In this document: positions 6,772-16,426 of the stretch, piece after piece
Position numbering within the stretch: the stretch's first letter is position 1
Layout of the letters: each line of letters starts with the position of its first letter
DNA from: an uncultured Oscillibacter sp.
Lineage (GTDB): Bacteria; Bacillota; Clostridia; Oscillospirales; Oscillospiraceae
NCBI GenBank assembly: GCA_910577405.1
Contig: CAJTMG010000011.1
Location: 1 to 64,000 of the forward strand
Direction: 5' to 3'
Length of the DNA: 64,000 nt
Made by a program: the position numbers and the translations under genes
The notes under the pieces: model-generated
What the model saw: the letters and a program-made list of their open reading frames with translations, nothing else
Databases searched by the model: none
What the model was told of the DNA's origin: nothing

Positions 6772-9700
6772 TCAGCGGGTAAGGATACGGTGGAGCAGGA
6801 TGGCCATATCCGCCCTGGTGATGGCGATGGTAGGATTGAGCTGTCCGTTGTTATTGACCCGGACCGCGCCCATGTCCATCAGAGCGGCCACAGAAGCCCG
6901 TGCGTAAGGAGCCACCTGATAGCCGTCAGAGGCGCCATTCAGCACGGTAATGGGGGCGGAAGGAAGATTGCGTCCATCAGCGGCCATTGCGCGGCAGACC
7001 ATGGTCATCGCGGCCTGACGGGTAACTGCGCCGTAGGGTTGGAAGAGGCCGTTATTTCCCTGCACGATCCCCAGATTCCTTGCGGTAGAGATGGCGCCCG
7101 CATAGACGCTGGAATCAGGCACGTCAGGGAATCCGGAGCTGCTCCCCGTGGTAGAGAAGCCAAAGGCCCGGCAGACCATCAAGGTAAACTCTCCCCGGCT
7201 GATGGGTCTTGCGGGTCCGAACTGCCCGTTTCCGTAACCGTTGGTAATTCCGCCGTCCCGGAGGTATTCCACGGCAGGCAGCGCCCAGTCCCAGCCGGCC
7301 ATATCGGAAAAGGAGCTGGTGCAGTTGGCGTTTGAGAGATTGATTTCGATGGTATTGGTTCCTTTGCGCCCGGTGCTGTCGACTGCGGTATAGGACAAAG
7401 TGACGGTGCCCTGATAATCCGCCTGGGGGACATAGGTGATCTGACTGATGGAAGGGTTGGTGCTGGGATAATAATTGGTCCCGGCGGTGACAAGAGTGCC
7501 AGGCTGGCTGGGGGAGACATAGTTCAGATAGAGCTTTCCGAAAGAGGGGAGGTTGTTCAGCTGGATGTAAGACAACGCGTTCCCGAGAGTGGACTGACAA
7601 AGGGCCTGGAAATCGGTGCTCCGGAAGGCAATGGGCAACGAGCAGCCGGAGTAACGGATCACGCTGGTACTGGGCAGGGGGTCGGAAGCTGTGACGCTGA
7701 TTTCGATCCGCCCGGTAAAGGACTCGCCGCCGCTGTTCCAGCCGGTGTAGCTGACGGTATAGGTCCCGGCCTTGGAGGGGGCGACATAGGCCACATCGCT
7801 GATCAGCCGGGAGCTGTTGGAGCGGTAGTAATTGGTGCCGCTGCCGACGGAGGTCTTCTTGCTGGAATCGTCGTAGCGGTAGTAAAGGGTGCCTCTGCTG
7901 GAGCCGGGCTGGGTAAAGCGGACATAATTCAGGGTATTTCCGGTAATTCCCCGGCAGGCGGCGTTAAAATCGGCAGAGTCAAAATAGATTACGCCGTTGG
8001 TGGTAGTGGAATAGTAAATGGTGCGTCCCGTGCCGTACCCTGTACCGACGGTGATTGTAAGCACGCCGGAGAAGGAATTGCCCGCGGTATTGACGCCGGT
8101 GTAAGGAATGGAGACAGTCCCCCGGTAACCGGACGCGGGGACAAAGGAGATATTGGACAATCTGGGCGTAGAGGTCCGGTAGTAGCGGGTGGAGGTGCTG
8201 ACCCGGGAGCTGGAGCTGTTGGAGTAATTGTAGTAAAGGATACCGGCGCTGGAAGAAGGCAGGCTGTCGAAGCGGACATAGCTCAGGGTACCGCCGACGG
8301 TTCTGCGGCAGGCGTCGTTAAAGGGGGTATTGGTCAGGGTCAGCCGCTGATTGACGCCGGTATAGAAATCTGTCTCGCCGCTTCCGGAGGACCCGCTGGG
8401 CGAATAGACGGTAATCCGCACGGAGCCGGAGGAAGACAACCCGGAGCTGTCAATGCAGTGGTAAGTAATATCGACGGTTCCCACAAAAGACGGCGCGGGC
8501 ACGAAGGTAATTAAGCTCAGAGAGGGGCTGCTGTTGGGGTAGTATTTTGTAGCGCTGGAGACCTTAGGGGAGAACTGGGAGGGGCTGTATTGATAGTACA
8601 GGGTGCCCCGGCTCTCCGCGGGAAGGTCGAAGGTCAGATAGCGCAGGGAGCGTCCGGTTTTGGCCATACAGACGGAAGCGAAATCCTGGGCGTTGAAAGA
8701 CACAGGTTCGTCCTGAACGGTACTGTAGCTCACATCGCCGGAATTATTCACGTCGATAAAGATGAGGCCGGTAAAAGTCTCTCCGGTGGTGCTGACGCCG
8801 GTATAGCTGATCTCGGCGGTCCCGCTGAAATCGACCTTGGGAACGAATGTAATTTCATCGATATCGTTCTGACTTCCTGTCGGCGAGTAGTAATAGCGTT
8901 CCGAGCCGCCGACGCCGTGACCCGGGGAGCCTGGGGAGACGAAGCCATAGTAAAGGTTCCCCTGGCTGGTAGAGAGGTCCAGATTGTAGATATTGCTGAG
9001 GGACGCGTCGGTTTTGGAGCGGCATCTTTGATTGAGCGTCCCGGCAAGATCGGAAAATTCGTAAGTGCTCGCGGAGCCGGTACTGACATAGATGGCGTCG
9101 GCAAGGTCCTCCGTGACGGTGACCTCGCAGGTATCGGTATACTTGCCGGCGGTGACGGTAATGGTGGTACTCCCCTCAAAATGGCCTGTGATCCGTCCCA
9201 CAGAAGCGGAGCGGGGGTCGGCGATGGATGGATTGACGGCGGTCCAGGTGGGAGAGATGCCCTTTGCGTTGCCGAAGACCTCATAGGCCAGGGTTTCGCT
9301 GTGGTTGATGAACAGGGACAGGGAATGCTTGCCCAGAAGGATGCCGGAGACCTCCAGGTCATAGGTGTCCTTAAAGCCGCCGTCATCCGTGGTGACCGTG
9401 ATGGTGGCCTTGCCGGGTTTTATGCCCTTGACCACGCCGGAGCTGTCCACGGTGGCAACGGAGGTGTCGCTGCTGGTCCAGAACACGCCCTTATCAAAAG
9501 CGGTGCCGGGGAACACGTCGGCTTTCAGCTCCATGGTTTTGCCCACGTCGATATACTGCCCCTTGGTGTTGGTGATCTGGACGGCGGTGACACGGGTTGT
9601 ATCGGGCGCGTCCACAACGATGGAGCAAAACGCCTGTTCCCTCGGGTTTCCGGCCAGCCGTGCAATCACGGTAGCGGTACCGGTAGCCACGGCTTTGACG

Positions 9701-10326
9701 GTCCGAATAGTGTTGTCCTGCGACTGGGAGTTTTCCAGCCTCACGCAGCCTTCCGGGACGGCCTCGACAAACCATTCCAGGAGCCGGTTTGCGTTGGAGG
9801 CCACGTTTACCGTCGCGGTCAGGTCGAAGCTCTCACCCACCCGCAGATGCTTGGAAGTCTGATCCAGTCGGACAGGCGTAGGTTCCACGGTAATATTACA
9901 GTTGAGGGCAGGGGCGATAAACTGGCCGTCAAAATAGCAGTTGGCGGTAACGGTCACCTCGCCGACACTCAAAGCGGTGACGGTACAGGGTTCCAATTTC
10001 CCGTTTTCCAGGACAGAGGTTCTGGGCGAAACGGTGGCGACGCTGGGATTACTGGTAGTCCAGCGGATCTCGGAGCCTTTCGCAAAAGGGAAAACGTTCT
10101 GATTGGTCCCGGAGGTCGTAACGCGCAGTTCCAGAACGTCGTCTACGTGCATGGTGGCAGACGATCTGTCCAGCTGGATGGGATTCGGGGTTTTGTCCAC
10201 CTCTTCCGCCGGAGGCTTTTCCGTTCCCGTATCATCCTCGGCGGCGGACACGGGCGTCACAAGGGAACACAGGAGGGCCAACGACAGCAGCAGCGCCCAG
10301 ACCCTTCGGAAAGCAAAGAAACGCAT
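6772..10326 (-). CDS. Large SLH-domain surface protein with Ig-like repeats
   Basis: A 1184-residue secreted cell-wall protein. It has a signal peptide ending near VSAAEDD, then BIG2/Ig-like domains (about residues 45-415, with WTTSNPSVATVSP and FWTSSDTSVATVDSSG), then five repeats of about 115 residues (420-1000) each with GxLYY, a YY pair and FVP...GT motifs, and finally three SLH domains (1000-1184; SRGEFTLMVCRAFGF, TRQAAMTMVCRA, TRADMAILLHRIL). SLH domains bind pyruvylated secondary cell-wall polymer. ATG 10324-10326 has AAGGAGAGG upstream; an earlier in-frame start at 10404 would spoil the signal peptide. Only 36 bases separate it from the downstream PilZ gene. Confidence 0.9.
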   Translation of the reverse strand: MRFFAFRRVWALLLSLALLCSLVTPVSAAEDDTGTEKPPAEEVDKTPNPIQLDRSSATMHVDDVLELRVTTSGTNQNVFPFAKGSEIRWTTSNPSVATVSPRTSVLENGKLEPCTVTALSVGEVTVTANCYFDGQFIAPALNCNITVEPTPVRLDQTSKHLRVGESFDLTATVNVASNANRLLEWFVEAVPEGCVRLENSQSQDNTIRTVKAVATGTATVIARLAGNPREQAFCSIVVDAPDTTRVTAVQITNTKGQYIDVGKTMELKADVFPGTAFDKGVFWTSSDTSVATVDSSGVVKGIKPGKATITVTTDDGGFKDTYDLEVSGILLGKHSLSLFINHSETLAYEVFGNAKGISPTWTAVNPSIADPRSASVGRITGHFEGSTTITVTAGKYTDTCEVTVTEDLADAIYVSTGSASTYEFSDLAGTLNQRCRSKTDASLSNIYNLDLSTSQGNLYYGFVSPGSPGHGVGGSERYYYSPTGSQNDIDEITFVPKVDFSGTAEISYTGVSTTGETFTGLIFIDVNNSGDVSYSTVQDEPVSFNAQDFASVCMAKTGRSLRYLTFDLPAESRGTLYYQYSPSQFSPKVSSATKYYPNSSPSLSLITFVPAPSFVGTVDITYHCIDSSGLSSSGSVRITVYSPSGSSGSGETDFYTGVNQRLTLTNTPFNDACRRTVGGTLSYVRFDSLPSSSAGILYYNYSNSSSSRVSTSTRYYRTSTPRLSNISFVPASGYRGTVSIPYTGVNTAGNSFSGVLTITVGTGYGTGRTIYYSTTTNGVIYFDSADFNAACRGITGNTLNYVRFTQPGSSRGTLYYRYDDSSKKTSVGSGTNYYRSNSSRLISDVAYVAPSKAGTYTVSYTGWNSGGESFTGRIEISVTASDPLPSTSVIRYSGCSLPIAFRSTDFQALCQSTLGNALSYIQLNNLPSFGKLYLNYVSPSQPGTLVTAGTNYYPSTNPSISQITYVPQADYQGTVTLSYTAVDSTGRKGTNTIEINLSNANCTSSFSDMAGWDWALPAVEYLRDGGITNGYGNGQFGPARPISRGEFTLMVCRAFGFSTTGSSSGFPDVPDSSVYAGAISTARNLGIVQGNNGLFQPYGAVTRQAAMTMVCRAMAADGRNLPSAPITVLNGASDGYQVAPYARASVAALMDMGAVRVNNNGQLNPTIAITRADMAILLHRILTR
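7325..9075 (-). repeat. Five tandem ~115-residue repeat modules inside the SLH protein
   Basis: Each module has an acidic/aromatic start, a single conserved cysteine followed within five residues by TG or a similar turn (for example ACRGITGNTLNYVRF), GxLYYxY, a YYPxxxP-like segment, FVPxxxFxGT and YTGVxxxGxxFxG. The pattern suggests beta-sandwich domains of a cadherin-like kind. The order of conserved elements is the same in all five. Confidence 0.8.
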
Positions 10327-10361
10327 AGGGGTATCCTCTCCTTTACAGCAAAGTGAAGACA

Positions 10362-10389
10362 GAGGGCGGGCAGCAAACCACCCGCCCTC
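10362..10389 (-). other. Perfect hairpin between the two SLH genes
   Basis: GAGGGCGGG (10362-10370) and CCCGCCCTC (10381-10389) form a 9-base perfect stem with a 10-base loop, 12 bases after the upstream SLH gene. No T run follows on the minus strand, so it is more likely an mRNA-processing or attenuating hairpin than a full terminator. Confidence 0.55.
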
Positions 10390-10400
10390 AAGGGAAGAAA

Positions 10401-13400
10401 TCAAGTACCTCTGGGATAGCTGTAGCTGTAGTTCTCGGCGAGCCAGCCGGAGGAAGCGTTGACCACGACAAACTGCGCGCCATAGAGCCTCTGGCCGCCC
10501 ACGACGGTAGTCACCAATTCCAACTGAAGGCTGATATTGCCGTCGCCGAAGCCCGCGTTTCCTGCCGCGTCGCTGAGGCTGCGGGTATTCAGGCCGATGG
10601 AGCTGTTGATGGTCAGGCCCGGGGACTCGAAGTTAAAAAACAGGGAGCTGCACGAGGGGTACTGTCCATTTACAGGGCTGTCATAGCGGGTAGCGTCCAA
10701 GGTCACGTTTCCCTGCTGAAGGAGGGCAGTTGCGGCCTGATAACCGACGACGTTGGGTTCATTGGGCTTTGTCGCGCCGGTGACCCGGTTGGTGTAGGCC
10801 AATTTCAGCAGGTTGGTGGAAGCCTGGGAATCCTTCCAGTAAAGGGTTTCGTCAAACTGGACGGTAAAGCTGCCGGTATAGCGGGCGGTCATGGCTTCCT
10901 GGGGTGTTGAGTACCACTGGCCTGTGGTGGTCAGGACGGAGGTGATCTTCGGATGCTGGGTATCCCGGGTATAGAGGGGATAGTTTGCCGCCCCAGCGTA
11001 GGCAGAACCTTGGGGACTCTTTGCCACGGCGACGAGATAGTAATTCACGCCCGGACTCATCCACTGGGTATAATTCTGGACGAAACTGAAATTATTGTTG
11101 CTGTTCAGCGTCAGGGTGCCGTTCTGACCCACGCCGTAGCTGCCCCGGACGATGCTGTCGCCGATAGTATCCTGCACGTTCTTGAGGACGAACAGATCAA
11201 ACACGGTTCCCACCATGGTATTATTTCGCCGGACGCTGGTCTGCATGGCTTCCAGCAGGGTCAGGTTTCCATAGCTGGACTGCCAGAGGTCTGCGTGAGC
11301 TGGATTCAGTTCGGAGGTATTCCGGTTTGACACGCTGTCGACGGTTTGATTCAGGGCTTCGGGAACCATGGTATCGGGGATAATCATCCAACCGCCGCTG
11401 GCCTCTTTCCGGTTGACCTCGCTGATCGTACCGTTAGGCGCGCCCAGGTCCACTTGGAGCACGGGCCGCACAACGGGTTCGGTCTTGAAGCGGAACGCGT
11501 AAACGCCGGAGTAAGAGCTCTGACTTTCACCGCGGAGGACGAAGTAAGCGATGTACTCCTGATTGGACCGCAGGCCGGTGATGGTAGGAATGGGCAGCGC
11601 GCCGGAAGTAAAGCGGATATTGCCGGTTTTGATTTCGTCATTCCGGAAATTGGGATTCATGATATCCACGCTGCCGGGGGCGGTAACCAGTCCTCTGTCA
11701 CCGGTGTCGTTGAAGTTGCCGCCGTCTTCGTCCAGAATCTGCCAGTTATCGGAATTGGTGATTGAAACAGGATTTGCGTTTTCACTGGGCTTGTAAGTTG
11801 TTGGGATGGTCCCCAGAGGAGCAACAACATAATAGCAGGTAGTATTGCTGCGGTTGAGCATAATGGTAATATCCACGCTCTCATCACCGTAGCTGAAATT
11901 CGGATACCCGCCCACAAACTTCGGCGCGGCGGAATCGGAGAAGGTATGTGTTACGGTAAAGGGCTTAGGTGTGCCGATATCCCGGACAGCGTTATCACCA
12001 TTCTGGTTAGCCTCCCAGCTGGCGGGGGTCAGGTCGGGCCGGACAAGCTCCTGCAAAGCGCCCTGGTCGGAGGCCACCACCTGAAGCCGGAAGGTAATCG
12101 CGGTACTCCAATCCTCCCGAACGCCGGAAGTGCCGATCTTGGTAATCCGGATCGCGTACTGCCGGTCTTTCATCTCCCTGAGCTGTTCAAAGGTAAAGCT
12201 GCCGTCGGCATTGGGATAGAAATACTTTGCCATGCTGATGCCGGTTTCCCGGTTATCGGGGAAGGTCTGGATTCTGGCGGTGGTATGACTGGGCGCACCG
12301 TCCTGAACCCAGGAAGCGCCGCCGTTGTCGGAATGGTACAGCTCGAACTCCACGGAGGAAGCGGCAGGGTCAGAGTAAGTATACCAGAAGAGCAAATCCC
12401 ACTTCTGGTCGGCGCTGACGTTATCCACGCCCTCAGGCTCCATGGTGAAAGCCATATCAAAGTTCACCTGTTTGTTATCCACGTAGCCGCTGAGGGTAGT
12501 AGCGCGTTTCAGGTTCACCTTGGCGTCCTCGGTGGTAATATCGGGAAGCTGGAGGCTGCCGCTGCCGTCGATGCCCTCCATGGGGTTGTGATTCTGGGAA
12601 GCGTCGACGATATTTTTGAGGACGAAGTAATAAGTCTCTCCACTCACGCGGCTGACTGCTTTTTTCTCAGGGAAGGTAATGTACATCTTCCCGTTACCGG
12701 AAGCGTCCGGCGTTACGGTAGCCTCCCGGTAATCAATCCATTCATAGGTACTGGTATCCAAAGCCCGGTCCGTGACAGGCTCGCCGGTGCCCTTATTATA
12801 GAGGGTGATATGCGCTTTCAGGGCCTCGGCCAGGGCATTTTTCGCTTTCGCCTGGGCATCGGGGTCATTGCCCGCGGCGAGAACGGCAAGATACAGATTC
12901 CGGAAGTTTCGGAAGCTGGCCTGCTGGGTAACGGGGTCAATCCACATACCCTCCACGGCCTCGGAGAATTCCAACTGGATTTGATCTTTATTGTAGGTCT
13001 GATTCACCGTCGGGCCCTCGTTATCCAGGGTGCTGAACAGATGGGGCGGCGTCAGGGCCTCGGTGTAGACGTTGTAGTTGCCGGCCCGGTCCTTGGCGAC
13101 GTAGTAGAGCTTATAGCGGGTCTGTCCTTCCAGTCCGGTGACGGTAAAGGTCACGTCAGCCCCGGCGGTATTGGCGTTTGCGCTGCCCCGGACGAGCGCG
13201 CCGGTGCCCCGTTCGACCTGGATCTTGGCCACCAGCTCGGAGGGGTCGGGGATGCGTCCATTGGGGGTGCCGTCGGCAATGGGGCGGTAGAATTCGGTTC
13301 CTTCCTTGACCACGGCCCAATAGAGGGTTCCGGGTTCATCCAGAGCGAAGGTAAAGGAAGCGCTGGTAGCGGTGAGACCATTGCCGTCGGTGATATCGGT

Positions 13401-15473
13401 GATATGGATGATGGTGGGCGGCGTCTTGTCCAGGGTGGTGACGTTCAGCCGGACCACGTTGGAGCTGCGGTTATTGTCGGCGTCGTTCAGCCAGAGGTAG
13501 AGGTTGTACGTCGTTTCCTCTTCCAGGTAAGACGTGTTGACTCTGGGAATCAGGAAGGGCGTATTTTTCTTGATATCCACAATGCCGTAACCCAGATTGC
13601 CGGTAATCGCGGAGGACCGGAAATCGGCAGGGGTCGGCGCGGCGGCATTGTTGGGCAGAAGGGCGTAATAGAGCTTACAGTCCTTATTTGCCATGACCAT
13701 CGACTGAATGACCTGCGCCGTGTCGTCCTCGCTGTCGACCGTCAGAATGGCTGTGGGATACCCGGCGGAGAAGGCCGGCACGGTATCGTCGGGGGTACTA
13801 AAGGAAGCGACCTTCACGGGACTGCGATGCCCGCGGTTATCCTCCAGGAGGGCGGAGACGTAGTAAGAGCCGTCCCGGGTCAGGTTGGTCAGCCGGGTGG
13901 TGAATTCGGTATTGGAAGCGGTAGCGGCGATGGTCCCGCTCTGAACGATCTTCCCGGAATAGCCGGTAGGATTCATCAGCTCGTTCTCGCCCACAGAGCC
14001 GTCTGTCAAAGTGGTCAGCGCCCAGCGGATGGTGCCCCGTTTATTGGTGCTGAACACCACGTCGGCGGTAGTAGGCGCAACGTTCCTGGCCACAGGGTAA
14101 CCGGAGAGCAGCCGGGGCTCCTCAGAGGACTCCTCAGCGGCAACGTTGTTCATATTCTCGCCGTTGATGTTTGCGGTAATGCCGGGCCGTACCGTGACCT
14201 TATCCGGCAGCATGGTGGAAGACGCTCCGTCCGCGTTCACGGTCAGATCGGCAATGCTTCCCTGACCGGTCACAGGGGTCGCGGCGTCCAGGTTCAGCTT
14301 ATTGATGCTGGAATTCTGGGCGATGCTCAGGGTCGAATTGACAGCCCGCTCGTCCATGGTAACGGTATGGGCCACGCCCTGAACCACTTCAAGGGCAGAA
14401 TTCGGGCTAATATTGACGATTTCCTTGATATTGCCCGCCAATTGCAGCCGCGTGTTTTCCTTACCGTCCAAGGTGATGAAGCGGAGGCCCAGATTATTGC
14501 CGGTAACGTCCTCCACATAGGCGGAAGTGCGGATGGTGGTGTTATCAATATTGGTCAGGCCCTCGACGCGGACGGAGAGGAACTGATCGGCCAGGCTGTC
14601 GACTTCCAGGGAATCGGCGACCACGTTCCGGAGGACCACGCTGTTATCCCCCTTCTCGCTGAGACCGCCGCCGCAGATAACGATCTTGCCCATCACGTTG
14701 ACGTTCTCCAGCTCCACGTTCCCCAGGCCCACGCCGCCGGTGAGATAGAGGTTGCCGGTAATGGTGGTGTCCTTGAGCTTGACGCCGGAGGTGTTGATGG
14801 TCAGGTTTCCGTAGACTCCGCTTTCAATCTGCTCGCCGGGTTCCTGCACAAGGGTACCCAGGGCGCGGACCAGGAAGCAGGCCATCTGTCCTCTGGTAAT
14901 CAGGGCTTTCGGGCGGAAGGTGCCGTCGGCGTAGCCCTGAATGATACCCAGGTTCGCGGATTCCTGCACCAGGCCCCGGAACTGCGTGCCGATTTGCAGA
15001 CCGTCATCGAAATCGGTCGTGGAACCGGTAGTACCCTGTAACCGCAGGCATCTGGCCAGAAGCGCGGCAGCCTGTTCCCGAGTGACCAGGGAGCGGGGCG
15101 ACGCGGTGTTGTCGCTGGTGCCGTTGAAATACCCGGCCTGTCTTGCGATCCGGATATCCTCCGCGTACCAGTCGCTGTCCTGCACATCGGAAAAGGGATT
15201 CGGGCCAACTTCTGTGTAACCGAAGGCGCGGTTCACCAGTGTGACGAACTCGGCTCTGGTAATGGCCCGGTCGGGGTGAAGCTCGCCGGAGGAATCCCCC
15301 CGCATCACGCCCCAGTCAGTGACCTGCTGCAAATACGGCTCCATCCAGCCCGCGGCCTGCACGTTCTGCCGCAGGAGCAGGGGCATGACGAGCAGGACTG
15401 CGCACAGAACCAGGGCCGCCCATCGGACAGACCCTGGCCGGACGCGCTGTGTTTGCCGTTTGAATGCGCTCAT
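10401..15473 (-). CDS. Giant SLH-domain surface protein (1690 residues)
   Basis: A secreted multi-domain protein. A signal peptide (hydrophobic run near residues 18-40, ending NVQAAG) is followed by three N-terminal SLH domains (about 45-215; TRAEFVTLVNRAFGY, TREQAAALLARCLRL, TRGQMACFLVRALG), a beta-solenoid-like stretch rich in short GNLxI repeats (220-445), and then a long array of fibronectin III-like modules (460-1650). Its SLH domains are N-terminal, whereas in the neighbouring SLH protein they are C-terminal. It probably anchors on cell-wall polymer and extends outward. No enzymatic motif was recognised. The gene lies 18 bases after a PilZ gene, consistent with one transcript. Confidence 0.9.
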   Translation of the reverse strand: MSAFKRQTQRVRPGSVRWAALVLCAVLLVMPLLLRQNVQAAGWMEPYLQQVTDWGVMRGDSSGELHPDRAITRAEFVTLVNRAFGYTEVGPNPFSDVQDSDWYAEDIRIARQAGYFNGTSDNTASPRSLVTREQAAALLARCLRLQGTTGSTTDFDDGLQIGTQFRGLVQESANLGIIQGYADGTFRPKALITRGQMACFLVRALGTLVQEPGEQIESGVYGNLTINTSGVKLKDTTITGNLYLTGGVGLGNVELENVNVMGKIVICGGGLSEKGDNSVVLRNVVADSLEVDSLADQFLSVRVEGLTNIDNTTIRTSAYVEDVTGNNLGLRFITLDGKENTRLQLAGNIKEIVNISPNSALEVVQGVAHTVTMDERAVNSTLSIAQNSSINKLNLDAATPVTGQGSIADLTVNADGASSTMLPDKVTVRPGITANINGENMNNVAAEESSEEPRLLSGYPVARNVAPTTADVVFSTNKRGTIRWALTTLTDGSVGENELMNPTGYSGKIVQSGTIAATASNTEFTTRLTNLTRDGSYYVSALLEDNRGHRSPVKVASFSTPDDTVPAFSAGYPTAILTVDSEDDTAQVIQSMVMANKDCKLYYALLPNNAAAPTPADFRSSAITGNLGYGIVDIKKNTPFLIPRVNTSYLEEETTYNLYLWLNDADNNRSSNVVRLNVTTLDKTPPTIIHITDITDGNGLTATSASFTFALDEPGTLYWAVVKEGTEFYRPIADGTPNGRIPDPSELVAKIQVERGTGALVRGSANANTAGADVTFTVTGLEGQTRYKLYYVAKDRAGNYNVYTEALTPPHLFSTLDNEGPTVNQTYNKDQIQLEFSEAVEGMWIDPVTQQASFRNFRNLYLAVLAAGNDPDAQAKAKNALAEALKAHITLYNKGTGEPVTDRALDTSTYEWIDYREATVTPDASGNGKMYITFPEKKAVSRVSGETYYFVLKNIVDASQNHNPMEGIDGSGSLQLPDITTEDAKVNLKRATTLSGYVDNKQVNFDMAFTMEPEGVDNVSADQKWDLLFWYTYSDPAASSVEFELYHSDNGGASWVQDGAPSHTTARIQTFPDNRETGISMAKYFYPNADGSFTFEQLREMKDRQYAIRITKIGTSGVREDWSTAITFRLQVVASDQGALQELVRPDLTPASWEANQNGDNAVRDIGTPKPFTVTHTFSDSAAPKFVGGYPNFSYGDESVDITIMLNRSNTTCYYVVAPLGTIPTTYKPSENANPVSITNSDNWQILDEDGGNFNDTGDRGLVTAPGSVDIMNPNFRNDEIKTGNIRFTSGALPIPTITGLRSNQEYIAYFVLRGESQSSYSGVYAFRFKTEPVVRPVLQVDLGAPNGTISEVNRKEASGGWMIIPDTMVPEALNQTVDSVSNRNTSELNPAHADLWQSSYGNLTLLEAMQTSVRRNNTMVGTVFDLFVLKNVQDTIGDSIVRGSYGVGQNGTLTLNSNNNFSFVQNYTQWMSPGVNYYLVAVAKSPQGSAYAGAANYPLYTRDTQHPKITSVLTTTGQWYSTPQEAMTARYTGSFTVQFDETLYWKDSQASTNLLKLAYTNRVTGATKPNEPNVVGYQAATALLQQGNVTLDATRYDSPVNGQYPSCSSLFFNFESPGLTINSSIGLNTRSLSDAAGNAGFGDGNISLQLELVTTVVGGQRLYGAQFVVVNASSGWLAENYSYSYPRGT

Positions 15474-15491
15474 ATTGCGTGTACCTCCTTA

Positions 15492-16094
15492 TTACTGTTT
15501 TGGCCGGCTGGCCAGCTGCAAACTGAACACGGCCTCCCGCACCACCATTTCCTCGCTCTCGCACATATCCACGAATTTAGACGCGTAAAAGCACGAACCG
15601 TCCTCCAGGGGCTTGATGCGCAGAAGCTCGCAATGCAGGAGCACAGGAGCCTCCAGGGTGACAGGAATGATGATTTCGACGATTTCATGATCCCCCAGGC
15701 CCGGCTCGCCGGTAAAGGCAACGCCGCCGCAGCTCAGGTCAATGGAACGGACGTGCCTTCTGCCTCGCCACGCCCCGCTGACAGGATAGATAAAGCTCTC
15801 AAACTCCACGTTGACCCGCAGATTCCGCCGCACGTCGGGGTCCAGGCTGGCGATTTTCTCCAGAATGACCTTATCGCCCCTCTGCCTGAGGATCTTACAG
15901 GCCATTGGCAGCTCGTCCCGGCCCATGCTGAGGAGCAGCACCGTCTGATGGTCGGCCACCTCGTCCGCCTGATGGTCCAGCACCAGCATCCGCATTTGCT
16001 CAGCGTCGGGCAGGGTTTCCATCTCGCCCCGGCCAAGGGGATGGTTGGCGTTGTCGAGAATCAGGTAAATATTGGCATTGTCGTTGGCGCTCAT
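15492..16094 (-). CDS. PilZ domain protein
   Basis: A 200-residue cytoplasmic protein with an N-terminal domain of unknown role (1-95) and a C-terminal PilZ domain carrying RRNLR (RxxxR) and DLSCGGVAF (DxSxxG), the known cyclic di-GMP contacts. The start ATG 16092-16094 overlaps the stop codon of the FlhB-like gene (ATGA), so translation is coupled, and AAGGAG lies upstream. The second PilZ protein of the block (6010-6735) has a different N-terminal domain. The position between an FlhB-like protein and giant surface proteins suggests that cyclic di-GMP controls motility or surface display here (inference). Confidence 0.87.
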   Translation of the reverse strand: MSANDNANIYLILDNANHPLGRGEMETLPDAEQMRMLVLDHQADEVADHQTVLLLSMGRDELPMACKILRQRGDKVILEKIASLDPDVRRNLRVNVEFESFIYPVSGAWRGRRHVRSIDLSCGGVAFTGEPGLGDHEIVEIIIPVTLEAPVLLHCELLRIKPLEDGSCFYASKFVDMCESEEMVVREAVFSLQLASRPKQ

Positions 16095-16426
16095 AGGTTA
16101 CCATCTCCTTGTTCCTGGGATTCAGGGGCCTTGGCGGAGGGGCTTGGGCGTACGGTCCCTGTTTTTGGGTCAAAGTGCAGGAAGTAGACATAGATTTCCA
16201 CGATGGCCTGATAAAGGCTCTCGGGGATCTCCTGACCAAGCTGCAATTGGGTCAGAATGGTAGAAAGGGAGTTATCCTCGTAGATAGGCACTCCGTTATC
16301 CGCGGCGGTTTCCACGATTTTCTCAGCCAGGTAGCCCATACCGGAGGCCACCACCACAGGAGCGGCGTCGCCGGGGGCGTACTGGAGGGCAACGGCTTTT
16401 TTAGCCCGCGTATCAGACCTTGACAT
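16091..16426 (-). CDS. FlhB C-terminal-domain-like protein (YlqH family)
   Basis: A 111-residue protein resembling the cytoplasmic C-terminal domain of the flagellar export switch protein FlhB, without the membrane part (AVALQYAPGDAAPVVVASG, IVETAADNGVPIYED, LGQEIPESLYQAIVEI). The family includes B. subtilis YlqH. The autocleavage NPTH motif of full FlhB is not present; the matching region reads ASGMG. I start at ATG 16424-16426; an upstream in-frame TTG lies inside the previous gene. The first 14 bases overlap the FliK/YlqG-like gene, the same pairing as ylqG-ylqH in Bacillus. Its precise job is not established. Confidence 0.83.
   Translation of the reverse strand: MSRSDTRAKKAVALQYAPGDAAPVVVASGMGYLAEKIVETAADNGVPIYEDNSLSTILTQLQLGQEIPESLYQAIVEIYVYFLHFDPKTGTVRPSPSAKAPESQEQGDGNL

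Noticed and set aside
8590..10356. 588-codon plus-strand frame
   Set aside because: It lies opposite the SLH/Ig-like gene. Glycine/valine-rich composition is a by-product of the repeat codons; there is no ribosome site or known motif.
11946..15041. 1031-codon plus-strand frame
   Set aside because: Antisense to the giant SLH gene. Its length reflects high GC content and lack of stop codons in that frame.
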